A stretch of DNA of 64,000 nucleotides from Sipunculus nudus (GCA_026874595.1 CM049316.1:14513839-14577838); one strand, 5' to 3'. Counted from the stretch's first letter, positions 1-10,806 are shown. The notes: generated by a model from the sequence alone, not told the origin. A program made the numbers and translations.

Positions 1-17
1 ACATTTACCTTATCCAG

Positions 18-166
18 AGCCCTTGGCAGGGCAGGCAATTTTGAAACCCCTTACAGAGATCGAGAAGGATAATACTGAAGAAGACTGGAGAAATATTTGG
101 AAAAGTTGTTATTTTTTAATATTCCAAGAAATCTTGTATATTTATGTATATTTTGTATATTATTAA
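18..166 (+). CDS. possible terminal exon of an unidentified gene
   Basis: A splice-acceptor-like stretch (ACCTTATCCAG) ends at 17. It is followed by a frame open to a TAA at 164-166, whose first part is acidic and gene-like (PLAGQAILKPLTEIEKDN, then TEEDWRNIW). The second half becomes a low-complexity Tyr/Ile/Phe run typical of translated AT-rich DNA, so only the first ~30 codons are suggestive. Another frame gives a shorter ending (TAA near 82). The product is not recognised and the upstream exon would lie outside the window. It may simply be intergenic. Confidence 0.18.
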
Positions 167-919
167 ATGCGTATGTATGTTTGTTTCCGTATCTGAACAT
201 GTTGATATTGTATATATTGTGTATATTTTATAGAATGATTGATTATTTGGACTTTCTTTGCAGCTTTCATTAGTATTTTATTTTTAATTACAATGATATA
301 TAACATACATGATATAAACTTTTTTTCAGAAACATCAGTACATCATCCAGTCCCCTTTCAGCTTTAATATCACCTCAAATGTAAATGCAGTAAATCATTA
401 TAGTGTGCGGGGTTTTTTTTCTATAAGAGCTTTAAAGTAAATATTTTCACTTGTTCCAACAGCGGACAGAGTATTCTACCAAAACCTTATGGTCACAATT
501 CATTAAATAAATCAATTGAACTGTTTTATCAAGATCAAGAAACTGCATGCGTAATAGCGTAAGATGTTTAATCAAAAAGAAAAGGATAGAGGTTCATAAT
601 AGGCAGAACAATCAAAACCCCTTTGTCTCTTCTTCGACATCACCGTTTTTAGTTATGGAACACCTCTTTCTTAAGATTTTAGGTTCCTATATATTTAATT
701 ATGTATTTAATTTTTGGTGTCATCCATTGTGTCTGAAATCTGTCAGTTTCTCTTCTCAGCGCAAGTATCCAACACCAAATCCGAGCAAGTATATCTTTGC
801 TATCAGGTCATAAACTTCTTAACATATTCTTCTTTGTCGTAAGTGCTGAAAAAAAACTGGAAAAAACTTAAGTGATTCCAAAGCGTAACATATCAATGAA
901 TTGATACTAACCACACATG
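167..919. other. AT-rich stretch, nothing recognised
   Basis: Short T-rich and A-rich runs and TATA-like strings only. The 88-codon open frame at 547-813 has no family resemblance or codon structure that I can support. Confidence 0.5.
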
Positions 920-1583
920 TTAACTATATAACAAATGTCCCGTTTCGAGCAGGAATTTCGAAAGGAAAATACCTGTGAGAGCTAAAAGAAAATGCAATTT
1001 AACACACAGGGTTTTGGCATATCCCCATATCTCAGACGCATAATCTACTACCCCGAGAGTATATAATTTTGTAAAGGGGTCATATATTCTTATTATTACT
1101 AAACTTGTCCAATATTGAACCAAAAGCTAATAATCCAGCATCCTCTGGGAAATCAGAACTTTTATCAGAGTTAAGGTGTTCGTGAACGTATAGGTAAAAA
1201 CCGAGGCACTTATGAACGCTCACAGTTCGGTACCATAATGATAATATTTCAAGTTTGTAAGTGTCATCCTGTTACCCTTTAAATGCAAACCACTTCACTG
1301 TGTTCACTTTTAAAGCTGCCAGGAATTACACAACACTCGATAGTAAAAAGAAAATTCTGCAATTCCGCCTCTGTGTTCGTCATTAATAGAATGTCGTCTA
1401 TATAGAAACGAAGATATAATGTCGCTTCCGTTTCCTATACAAAATAATATATATATATATATATTTATTTATTTATTTATATAGCCTTATTATTTTTTCT
1501 GCTAAGCCGTTAATATTAATTACTTTTATAAAAAGAAATAAATAGCAAACGTGGTTGGTGGATTATATATATATATATATATA
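920..1583 (-). pseudogene. LINE reverse transcriptase, C-terminal part (interrupted copy)
   Basis: This is the downstream half of a degenerate non-LTR retrotransposon reverse transcriptase on the minus strand. Reading from 1583 downward, I see a fragment like PTTFAIY just past the Tigger end, then INGLAEKII (about 1515-1488). The catalytic motif FYIDDIL is encoded around 1404-1390, followed by a frame reading EAELQNFLF and IECCVIPGS. DYASEIWGY at about 1045-1018 matches the conserved 'DYGSEIWGF'-like motif after the palm domain in many LINEs. Frames change several times and stops are present, so the copy is dead. It belongs with the fragment at 4550-4935: together they give the motifs in correct order, with the Tigger element between them. 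A (TA)n/(TTTA)n tract at 1447-1480 lies inside it. The LINE clade is not assigned. Confidence 0.7.
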
Positions 1584-1585
1584 CA

Positions 1586-1612
1586 CAGTAAAACTTTAGA
1601 GTTAAGACCACC
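1586..1612 (+). repeat. Tigger left terminal inverted repeat
   Basis: Begins CAGTAAAACTTTAGAGTTAA and pairs imperfectly with the terminus at 4508-4534. GGTCTTAAGTC repeats follow at about 1632-1675. Confidence 0.75.
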
Positions 1613-1828
1613 CGATGTGCCACATCAAAAGCGGTCTTAAGTCACAGGTGGTCTTAAGTCTCAGGTGGTCTTTGCTGTCAGGCGAAAAAAATGAAACAAG
1701 GCATACATGTCTACAGAAACATTTATTTATTTATTATACAAATAGATACAGGATATATACATCAAAATAAATCAAGATATTTACAACAATATTTACAAGT
1801 AAACAACAATATTTACTTAAAAAATGAA

Positions 1829-3313
1829 TCAATCTTGTTTCGCTTGTTTCAGGGTTTTCCACTTGTTTTTCTCCATCAAATCCTTTGCTTGGTCCATCAG
1901 TTTCAGCATATCTTCCATCTCATTCTGCAAAGCAAAGGCCTTCAGGGTCTGCAGGGACTGTAGAGCATCAAAGCAATCTTTTGGAGCTGGCTGGACAGTT
2001 ACATCTTCTTCATCCTCTGGTTCATCTGCATCTTCTTCTGCCTTTTCTGTGCTTTCTGTGCAGTCCATAGTAGTCTGTACAGCTTCATCAATGCTTGTAT
2101 ACTCCTCCCATTCCGTTCCCTCCAGAAGTGGTAGAAGAGCAGCATCTGATTGTTCCTCAGGTATGATGGGACTGTCTGTCTTTTCTCCAATACCACAGTT
2201 GGCAAAACATCTCCTGATACAGTCAACAGGAACACCCTGCCAAGCTCTGTCGACCCACAGAATGCAGTCGATCAGGGTTACCTGTTTTGCCAGCTCAGAT
2301 GCTTGGTTTGCTTCATCCATTTTCAGCAGGATATGGCGAAGTAAACGCTTCCTGTAGTGCCCCTTGAAACACTTGATGATACCTGCATCACAAGGCTGGA
2401 GTCTAGAGGTTGTGTTTGGTGGAAGAAACACAATCTTGACATTGCTGACATCGACAGGCGGATGTGCTGGGCAGTTGTCGACTAGAAGCAGTATGTTGCG
2501 TTTCTGTGTCTTCATCTTGTTGTTGATGGTGGTAATCCACTCTTTGAAGATGGTGCTGGTCATCCATGACTTCTTGTTGTTTTTGTAAACCACTGGTAGG
2601 CAGTGTAGTTTGTAGCTACGGAAACATCTGGGGTTGGCTGACTTGCCAATGACAAGTGGCTTCAGTTTCTCCCCCTCAGCAGAGCAGGCTAGAAGTACTG
2701 TTAGTCTCTCTTTAGAGTTCTTGCCTTGACTGCAGCGGTCCCCTTTCACAACATAGGACTTGCTTGGCAGAGTTCGATAAAACAGCCCCGTTTCATCTGC
2801 GTTGAAGATATCCTTCAGCTGGTACCCCTGTAGGATTGATGGCAACCGCTTGGTCCAGTCTTGTATATCCTCCTCGTTGACTGCTGCTGCTTCCCCTGAC
2901 AGGATGCAGGACTTAAAGTCATGTCTGCTCAGAAATGACTGCAGCCATCCATTTGAAGCTGCAAACTCGTCACAGCCAAGTCTGACGGACTGCATGAGTG
3001 CTTCTTCTTGTATCATTGGTCCTGTGATCGGGATGTTTTTTGTCCTTGCAGTACAAAACCAGTCCCACATCTTAGAGTCGATCTCGTGGTAAGTTGTCTT
3101 TCTCACTTTGAAGAACTTAGCGTCAGAGTTGACTGTACCACTTGTCCAGAGTGTAATTATGTTCTCCTTATCTCTGATGATGGATTGAATCTGGGTTTTC
3201 CCAACTTGTAGTTCTGTAGCTATCGATCGACAAGATTGTCCCTTCTCGTGTCGCTGGATCACGTCAACTCGTTTCTCTAATGTGAGGATCTTTCACTTTC
3301 TTGACTCGGCCAT
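1829..3313 (-). pseudogene. Tigger/pogo transposase with a premature stop at codon 7
   Basis: Encodes a cut-and-paste transposase of 494 codons if read from the ATG at 3313, about the usual Tigger length. The N-terminus has a CENP-B/psq-type helix-turn-helix (VIQRHEKGQSCRSIA, then VGKTQIQSII), followed by the second CENP-B-type DNA-binding half. The DDE/D catalytic domain is clear: first Asp in FNADETGLFY, second in LLLVDNCPAHP, third in LQPCDAGIIK, with 29 residues between the last two, as in the Tigger/jerky family. The tail is acidic (EDADEPEDEED). The ATG at 3313 is followed by five sense codons and then TGA (3295-3293), after which the frame is open for nearly 490 codons to the stop. TGA is one transition away from CGA (Arg). 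Domesticated jerky/TIGD genes look similar, but intact TIRs and the nonsense codon argue for a recently dead transposon. Confidence 0.88.
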
Positions 3314-4507
3314 CGTACTTGTAAGCATGTGAATACACAGAATGATTTGCATTGGATTGCCGGGGTTTATATACCCTATGTTGTTTATACAAATAACAAA
3401 GGGAATCTTGATTATCAAAGAAAGCCGGTCCTTTTATAAGTTTATTAAACAAGTCTTTGAAGAGCCTGTTTGCCATATTGCAAATAAAAACCGTTAATTA
3501 ACGATTACTATGAGTACACAACGAGTCACTTTGTTTATCACTGATTTGTGCTCACCGTAATTAGAAGCAGACCCCGTTAAATATCAATAAACTTCAAAGC
3601 AGGTGCATAATGAAGGGATTGTTAATTAGATTACAGGTGACTGCTTACTTTATCAAACAGTCTCTCGATAACGGTAGTTAGTATTGAGTCCTATTGATGA
3701 ATATTAAATTGATTTTTCAAAGCCAATCGTCAGTTTGTCGAGGTCACGAACGGACATGTTGTCAAGTCAAAATGTGCGTGATAAAGCAATCGATAATTAC
3801 TTGACAGTTGATCGTTCACGTAATCAAACAAACTTACTTTCATGACTCAGCGCTTGGTAGTTTTTTTTTAATCCGCGCAAATGTAAATTACATATCGCTA
3901 GGACTAGTTATGAACTCCGGTCAGCGACCACTCTTGTAAACATTGCATTGCGGCGGTGTCAGTGATAAAACGGGTAATATATTCAATGGATACTAATGAG
4001 GGAAAACCCCTAAAACATGTGATCCTTTACCGTAAAGATGTTTTAGACATTCATTATAAAATAGGCTGTGTTCAGATGTAGGCTTTGTTCCAAAAACGTA
4101 ATGGTACACTAGCAGCAGAATTAAAGATTTGAATCGTTTTATATGTTCCCTCGCGATTTTCGCAGCACTTTCATTTTTGGAGAAAGAATAAAACCACGCC
4201 GGCCCTGGGCCATTGACACCTAGAGGGGTATTATGAATTGATTGTGTATCCAATTCATCCCGGGGAAAGTAGGTCACTTGCGTGTGACGGTCAATGGCAT
4301 GGTCGTTTTAGTCTCTCATTAGGCCACCAGGTGCCGCTACCGCTACCATCCAGCGGTCGCTTAACGGAGGTAAAGCCTAGCGACCGGCCACATTTGAGCG
4401 GTCTTGGTCGCGTACCACAAACGGTCGCTCAACACAGGGTCAATAAAGAGTGATCAAGCTCGGTGCATTCAGTTTTCGGTCGTAAGTCACAGACGGTCGC
4501 TGGTGGC

Positions 4508-4534
4508 AGTGGTCGCTGGGTAGAGGTTTCACTG
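4508..4534 (-). repeat. Tigger right terminal inverted repeat with TA target site
   Basis: Reverse complement begins CAGTGAAACCTCTACCCAGC; a TATATA run follows at 4535. GGTCGCT-type motifs repeat inside the end at roughly 4350-4520. Confidence 0.78.
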
Positions 4535-4549
4535 TATATATATATATAT

Positions 4550-4935
4550 CGGCTTGTACCCCGCATGTTATTCCAAACCAATTTGTGAAAAAAATTATTA
4601 TTTGATCATACCTTAGCTGAATAACTACTATATAAACTTTTTTATGGCATTATAGAGGAATCAGTTTTTACTCCAAACAGCCCAGCAAAAAGTAGTTTCC
4701 TATATTAACCGAAGCAAAAGCTTTTTCCGGGCCAACTCACCAGGGCGACGTATTTCTCTTTCTTGAGGCAAAAGATTGCTTAATAATGAAGTAACAACAA
4801 AAATATGATCGATACAGGAGCGTCCTTTCCGAAATCCACTCTGATCTTTGGCTATATAAGATTAAGTTTTTTGGAGTACGACTTTCTATAATCGATCAGG
4901 ACAATATGATGAGTTGTTGACGAAGGTATGACCAT
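4550..4935 (-). pseudogene. LINE reverse transcriptase, N-terminal/palm part (interrupted copy)
   Basis: Minus-strand translation gives strong non-LTR reverse transcriptase motifs. AKDQSGFRKGRSCIDHIFVV (about 4855-4793) matches the QxGFRKGRSTxDHIF block. KAFASVN (about 4722-4702) matches the 'FDSVxR' block, with the first catalytic Asp apparently lost. After a one-base frame change come RKLLFAGLFGVKTDSS and a Tyr-containing SLYSSYSAKV segment. The last readable piece, TNWFGITCGVQAD (about 4588-4550), matches the 'GVRQGDxLSP' block and breaks off exactly at the Tigger right end. The continuation is at 1583 and below. In-frame stops and frame changes mark it as dead. Upstream of 4935 only weak similarity remains. 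Confidence 0.72.
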
Positions 4936-5900
4936 TCCATATGGCTCATAGTAACTTAGAAAATTTCCCTCTTAGTTGGAAAAATGGTCACGCACATTCA
5001 GTCTCTATACAGTTATTCAAGGACCATTACTTTTCTAAAACCTACAGAGCGATTTCTGCTTGTACTCTCTCGGAACCATGTTTAAATCTTTATGTCAGAA
5101 CGTTTTGTGGTTGTTCCTCTGATTGTGAACAAGTACATTTTACAACCTGAAAATCTGGAAAAGCGTACATTTCATACAAAATAATGTGACCATATTCCTA
5201 GTAATCACGGTTTATATTATAGTACAGGTAGTAAACCGCTAATAAAGTATCCAATGCTCCAGGTTAATCTCTATACTTTAATTATTCAGTATCGAATGAC
5301 ATTATGTGCTTTTATAGATTGTATATTTAGTCACAAGACACTGTGATTAACTTACTATATCTTGTATTTATTTCAATAAAATTAATTTGTTCCCATTATA
5401 TTTGTTGATTATTCTCTAGTTAAAAAAAAAATTATCAAATAGAATAATAATATATATATATAACTAAATTATATCTTATTTTATTATTGTTAAATATAAT
5501 TAAAATTTTGAAATGAGATAAATAATTTTCATCCAATATGTAATTTTAATCCCCGAAATTAGTGGTACTAAATAGATTTAGCCTAAATAAATAATATACC
5601 TTGAGTATGAAAATACTTAACTTTTACGTATTAGACCTAAACATTTTTTCTAGTTTAATTGCTTTACACCACCTTTATTTTATTTTATATTTTTTTTGCA
5701 CGACCTAACCCCAGCGGCCAGTGTCAGAGATCAAAGGACTCGCATGGTAACACCTGATTAGTCCAAACCCACCATTTCTTATGCGCGGTAATTAACGTTT
5801 AGATCAACTTGCGTTATTGACACACGGTATCGAGTATCACGACAGGGGTGTTAGTGACACACGGTGAACGCCCTGCAATCTAGCGGGAGTGTGACAGATT
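4936..5900. other. AT-rich sequence, probably upstream LINE remnant then intergenic or intronic
   Basis: Up to about 5150 the minus strand may continue the dead LINE but no motif is convincing. 5390-5700 is very AT-rich with poly-A/T runs and a short (TA)n near 5450-5462. Nothing else is recognised. Confidence 0.4.
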
Positions 5901-5939
5901 AGACGCATGCGCAGTTCAACCGTGAGTCAATAAGCTGGA

Positions 5940-5970
5940 CCTTATTGACACACCCCGTGTGTCAATAAGG
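5940..5970. repeat. perfect 14-bp inverted repeat (hairpin)
   Basis: Arms CCTTATTGACACAC (5940-5953) and GTGTGTCAATAAGG (5957-5970) are separated by CCC. The same TTATTGACACAC word also occurs at about 5814 and, slightly changed, near 5849, so the hairpin is part of a local motif cluster. It lies just downstream of the splice donor of the putative exon at 6026-6200. Confidence 0.8.
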
Positions 5971-6025
5971 GCGGCCTTTCTATAATAGTATAACAAACAG
6001 TATTTAACGGTACAAACATATTTAC

Positions 6026-6200
6026 CCTTCAACCGCTCTTCTAAGGCAGGTGGATTCTCTGGAATTGGAAATGGCGGTATTTTTCTTTCTTTGGATGGTT
6101 TTGGGATGAAAGAATCTGGCGGACGTATTGAATATGACCGTGACAACGAACATTTTATCATGGACCGGGCACACGCTCGAATTGACAAGGACGCTGCCAT
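6026..6200 (-). CDS. putative first exon of a mitochondrial-targeted protein
   Basis: An ATG at 6200 in the context CCAACATGGCAGC opens a 58-codon frame ending at a GTAAAT donor (AAG-G/GTAAAT, last exon base 6026). The peptide starts MAASLSIRACARSMIKC, then SLSRSYSIRPPDSF. It is rich in Arg/Ser and poor in acidic residues, as expected of a mitochondrial presequence with an RSY-type processing context. It continues into a Pro-rich segment ending IPENPPALEERLKG. The CAACATGGC start context resembles YY1-like start sites common in genes for mitochondrial proteins. I do not recognise the protein. Frame +5 upstream (ATG at 6215) is an alternative start. The next exon was not found; the adjoining sequence toward lower coordinates is LINE and Tigger. 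Sequence quality is gene-like, but a single exon without a family match stays tentative. Confidence 0.45.
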
Positions 6201-6316
6201 GTTGGATTGATGCAAAGACAGTAAAAAGAATTGCGATTTTGATAATAGGCGCCCTCTGCCGGCATTTTGTTTGTCCTTTGCTTTTTCCTTCTCTCTGTTT
6301 CTGTGTCCCCTTTTAG

Positions 6317-8290
6317 CCTATCATTAGTCATGACCTATGATGGGTCGGTTGTTTCTTTTGTAATTTCAGTTACATCTAACATTTTAGTCACTCTTGATGG
6401 CTGTGTCTCTTTAATATGGCTATGTTTATTTCACATACGTTGAACAAGAACAAAAATTTAGAATTTGATTATTTATTACAGTGGATATATTGATATATTT
6501 ATTTGGAATCATTAAGCAAAATGTCTGTTTTACAAGGAGTATGTGCGTTAACAATATTAAAATTTTCCTTAATAATACTTAAATTGTTGCTCTGCAGGGA
6601 ACCTATATGCAAGCCAAAATGTTCTCTACAATGTACTACGTAGTAGTATATAAATTAAAACTTTCGAATTCCCTAAAAATGAGGTATTTTACAGTATTTT
6701 TTTAAATTAATGACTTTATACGCTCTAATATCTTTTCATATTTCTATTTTTTAGCCTACATTTTATGGGAAGCCTTTTATTGATAAAAATTCATATTTTT
6801 TGTGTACATTTCAAACTTAAAAACTTAAAAACTATACAAATGATATTTTGACAATTATTAACGGAATACAAAAGTCTAAATTTTACATTATGCATAGAAG
6901 TATTTTGTATATTCTTGAATAAATACTTTAAGGTGTTACACATGAAATTGATACAAAATAAATCTAAATAAAATATTAGCCATGATCGGAACCCCCGAAC
7001 CCTAAGTTTCTATATTAGTATATTACATACAATTAAAATAATGCTGACGCATTCGAGAGAGACAGTTATGACACCTTGCATGGGGATAGAAGATAGAAGT
7101 TCATGCGAGTGCGCACGTGGCCACACGTACTGTCGACGTGTAGAAAATGCTATATTGACATTATCAGAAACAAAAATGAGATATAAAAAAAGGATTTCAT
7201 AATTTAAAAAAATAGTTAAGTATACAAAGTCGTATTTTATGAAAAAAAAATGAAAGGCTATATATATATAAATATACCGTTAAGCGGCCACACTGTATAT
7301 TTTATATTTGGGTCGGTAAGTGCAATGGGCACCTGCTAGTTGTAATGTTTATCTTTATTTCTACCAGACAGAGAAAGCCTTGAAAAGCAAATTTTAAATT
7401 GCAACTTCATGTCATGAAATATCTTATCGGTACAGTCCTGAATGCTTCAGTGCATAAATCACCTCGGGGTGCATGCATGGGCCGATTTGTTGAAAACAAT
7501 GTGATAATAATTTCAGGTCTGCGTGCGTATATCTTTGTTTTGTACTCAGTAGCTTTGCAGTGCATGGTGATAGATCTTTACCTATATGTTATATGTAGGT
7601 TCTTTTACCTGTTATTTTAAGAAATCACTTGTTTTTCTTATAATTCGTATTCCCAGAACGATAATATCAGGTAGTTAATTAGTGCATACACAGGTACGTC
7701 ACCCGAAAATGGTCCAATATTAAGTGTTTGATGTGGCACACGGACTGATAAAGCTCGGAGTGTGATTAGCCGTGGCAAATGGCAATATGGGAGAACATTT
7801 AAAGAAAGAACTTTTAAAAATGAGGTTAATTAGTTTTATGTGTATTTTTTAACAAAATGATAATATTTAGACAGCTTTATTATAAAAATAATATCAAAGG
7901 TGCCGAACATAAAATAATTTTTACAATACAGAAAATAATTACACGTTACTGTTGCCCTGCATGTATAATGGGCGAATATATTTTTGAAAATGTGGGGTTT
8001 TTTTTAGGGGGGAGGGGTGTCATTTAGCGAGACCTCAGGGAAGAAGAGTTTTTTTCTGGAAATGGAAAAGGTATATCCCCTCCCTTGGTGTAGAAACGTT
8101 TAAATAATTTTGGCTGTATAGTGATGCAATGTGGGGGGGGGGACATTTTATGTATTTATTAAACGTGCATGCATGTTTTGTTCTTTTTCCCAGAATTTGA
8201 CCATCTAAATCATCAAACATCGATTTTTTTATTATCTTAGTCTCAATAATGGCATTTTGGCCCTTAGTATTATTCTTGGTGTTAATCAAT
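6317..8290. other. AT-rich intergenic sequence
   Basis: Poly-A/T runs, a short (TA)n near 7260-7270, a short GC-richer patch at about 7085-7140 containing CACGTGGCC. No coding or transposon signature that I can support. Confidence 0.45.
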
Positions 8291-8292
8291 TT

Positions 8293-8339
8293 TCCTCTCT
8301 GTCTTTCTCTCCCCCCCCCCCTCTCTCTCTCTTTCTCTT

Positions 8340-8414
<75 letters not shown>

Positions 8415-8415
8415 T
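8293..8415. repeat. compound microsatellite (CT)n-(TA)n
   Basis: CT-rich run with a C10-12 block, then long (CT)n to about 8394, then (TA)n to 8415. The open frames over it on both strands (Ser/Leu or Arg/Glu repeats) are artefacts of the dinucleotide repeat. Confidence 0.95.
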
Positions 8416-9990
8416 ATTTAAACGTTCCGACTTGACCAATCTATACTCTCAGGAACATATATGCTGATCAATATTCTGGCGAATGCAAATCATTCCCGCG
8501 CGCCACGTGGATCGAACCGCCCCGATGCGTGAGTGATGGAATGTTAATTTGTATATAGTTTAATTGTAATTTGGTTTCACATTTGCTTTTAGAATCAGGC
8601 GATTTCTCAGAAAGGGAAGACGTCAGCATGCTGATATAAGTGCAGCTGTCATAGCAGTCAGACTATTCTCCGCTGATTAACCCGAACTTCCTTATCCTCT
8701 CAGCTTGGTCCCCGTTCTTACACGCGTGGGCTGGTATATAAGGAGTTATATAGGAGTATGCTATTTAAATATGGACATCCTAATATTCAGACATCCTAAG
8801 ATTCTGAAGCTGCAATAAATCAAACACACCTTGATATCTGATATCTAAAAATGTTAAGTTTCCCTCCTGGACAGACCTTATAATGATCTTTAATTTATTA
8901 CGGCATACATATATGTATCATAGAACACGCCCCCCCCCCCCCCGCCCCCAGTCACATCCTGTACAAAATAAACAATATTTATATATGAGAGGCTCTTTTG
9001 ATGAAACTGAATATCGATCAAATTGACGATTAACGAAAAAGGAATTACGGTACATATCTCTACAAAAATGTGCATGCATCCATATATAGGCCTATTTGTA
9101 GCTGAAAGATCTGCACTTGTACCGGTCGGTGATATTTTAGTAATATATCTTGTTAATCTCTAGGAAGTGGTTTTAGTTCAAAGAGAATCCTTTGATATAG
9201 AGGAAACACTGAGAAAGTATATAGGTATTTGATGTTGAGGAGACGCATTTAATATGCCAGTGAACTTGAATTGTTGATTTAGTATCATTTTCATTGTTCA
9301 TGAGGTTCACGGGGTCTATAATTATACTGCAATTTTTACCAGAAAACATAACTGAGCTGTTTTTCAGTTTCATTTCGTGGAGTAAATGCAGATAATGACA
9401 CTCGAGATTACAGACCGCACCGAGTGTTTAAACATTATCAGCGTCTGTAAACCACATCCACCCACAAATTAACAGTCCATGCGTTAGATCGTTCGGTGCA
9501 ATGCATAGGACTATACAGGACCGAATAAAGAGTTTTAGAACTTGTGTGTGTATGTGTGTTTAGGGGGCTCATATAGCTCAGAGATAGGGTATTTTAAACT
9601 TTTTTTGCTTTAGGGTACTTCCTCCCAATACACTGCCCTCAATTTCTTTTTTTAAGGGGGGGGGGGGAGGGGCTGGCATTTTCTTGGGTTCTCTACGGTA
9701 AATCTTTCTTATCCATTATTAACCGGTATGCTTTTTGTTTTACAATGATAATATGCCTATGTGTTAATAAATTCATCTGCTTCTCAATAATGTTTGATCT
9801 TGGTTTTCGGTAATAATTGAAAGAGGATTTGGTCACAAGTTTACTTTTAACACGTTCAACGTTCCTCGGGGTAGGCGAGTTTAATAACAACATTGCTGGG
9901 GGTCATTGAACGTCACGAGAACTGGGGGGGGGGGGGGGAGCCCACTGGAATAAAGTTGTCGCCAACTGCTTCCTTAGGTCCAGGGGGAAC
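8416..9990. other. intergenic sequence with G/C homopolymers
   Basis: Contains a C14 run (8930-8943), a G12 run (9656-9667) and a G15 run (9924-9938), all likely length-unstable. No gene is recognised. Confidence 0.5.
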
Positions 9991-10339
9991 CTCCTAGACG
10001 GCTCTAGGGAACCTCCAGCCTAGTGCGCAACCAGGAACCTGTTGCCTAATGTGGAACAATGTACAGCTGGTGTATGCCACATAGAATTTACATTTATTAA
10101 TATGGCGCAATGTTTTTCTGTAATATATTGTTTGTCTTGTGGTGAGTATTTGTAAGTCCGCAGTACTAGTTAACACTGAAACTTGCGCGGAAGAATATAT
10201 TATTCCCATTAAAAGAGAACTACTTGATTCCGAGAGAGGACTAAACTGGCGATAACTTTATCTTCGTGCGGGGGAAGCCAGCTTTGGGGCACTTGAGTTT
10301 TCAGCCACCAGGAACCAAGCATATCATATTTCTGCGGCC

Positions 10340-10806
10340 GTTTCTTTGGAGTGTACACGTCATTGGTTCGTAACTGGAGGCTGTAAGTCTTATAAGAACA
10401 GACTTTCCAACCTTTGTGGGCAGGCCAGCAGTGAGGGAGCTAGGAGAGTGACCGTTCTGACGTGTTTACACACAAGCAGTCACGCCTCGAGTCAGTTGTT
10501 GTTGATGGGAAGGCAAGCGGAACTGAGTGGCGGATCGTGCGAGGCAGTGAGCAGTAAGTTCTGAAATGCGATAACAACCGGACATTGTGGAAGTGAACAG
10601 TAAGTACTGACTGTCAAGTGTTGTCCCCGCTGGAAGACTGTGAAAGATCAGACTGAGAAAAGAACTGTCAAATTTAAATATTTTTCTATTCATTATTATT
10701 GAGTCTGAACACTGTCATTATTTTTCCTCTGGAACTCTGAATTGTGACTCGGGCAGAAGTATCACTTGGTTCAAGGGTAACTTACAATCAAAAAGTGACT
10801 GAAACA
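10340..10806 (+). promoter_or_regulatory. candidate promoter and 5' UTR of the furin-like gene
   Basis: GC content rises above the flanks from about 9.96 kb. A TATA-like TCTTATAAGAAC lies at about 10386-10397. Two near-repeated splice-donor-like words occur: AGCAGTAAGTTCTGA near 10550 and AACAGTAAGTACTGA near 10598. An acceptor-like CTCGGGCAG ends at 10756 behind a T/C-rich stretch. A noncoding 5' intron joining one of these to the ATG exon is therefore possible. Inference only; no transcript start can be read from sequence alone. Confidence 0.3.

Larger units (their letters stand above)
1584..4534 (-). mobile_element. pogo/Tigger-type DNA transposon, near full length
   Basis: An element of about 2.95 kb in the Tc1/mariner superfamily, pogo/Tigger group. 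The left end reads CAGTAAAACTTTAGAG from 1586. The right end, reverse-complemented, reads CAGTGAAACCTCTACC from 4534. These are the classic CAGTRAAAC termini. The right end is followed directly by TATATA. On the left, the TA lies two bases further out (TACACAGT), so either the terminus gained two bases or the boundary is 1584. Subterminal GGTCTTAAGTC motifs repeat near the left end and GGTCGCT motifs near the right end, probably transposase binding sites. The minus strand encodes a transposase (1829-3313). The element lies inside a LINE reverse transcriptase. Confidence 0.88.

Noticed and set aside
3264-3476. 70-codon minus-strand frame just upstream of the transposase, as a separate gene or a frameshifted N-terminus
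   Set aside because: The transposase frame itself reaches an ATG at 3313 with one TGA at codon 7, so a point nonsense change explains the break without a frameshift or second gene.
8035-8439. 134-codon minus-strand frame rich in Arg/Glu, and its Ser/Leu plus-strand counterpart
   Set aside because: It is a direct translation of the (CT)n/(TA)n microsatellite.
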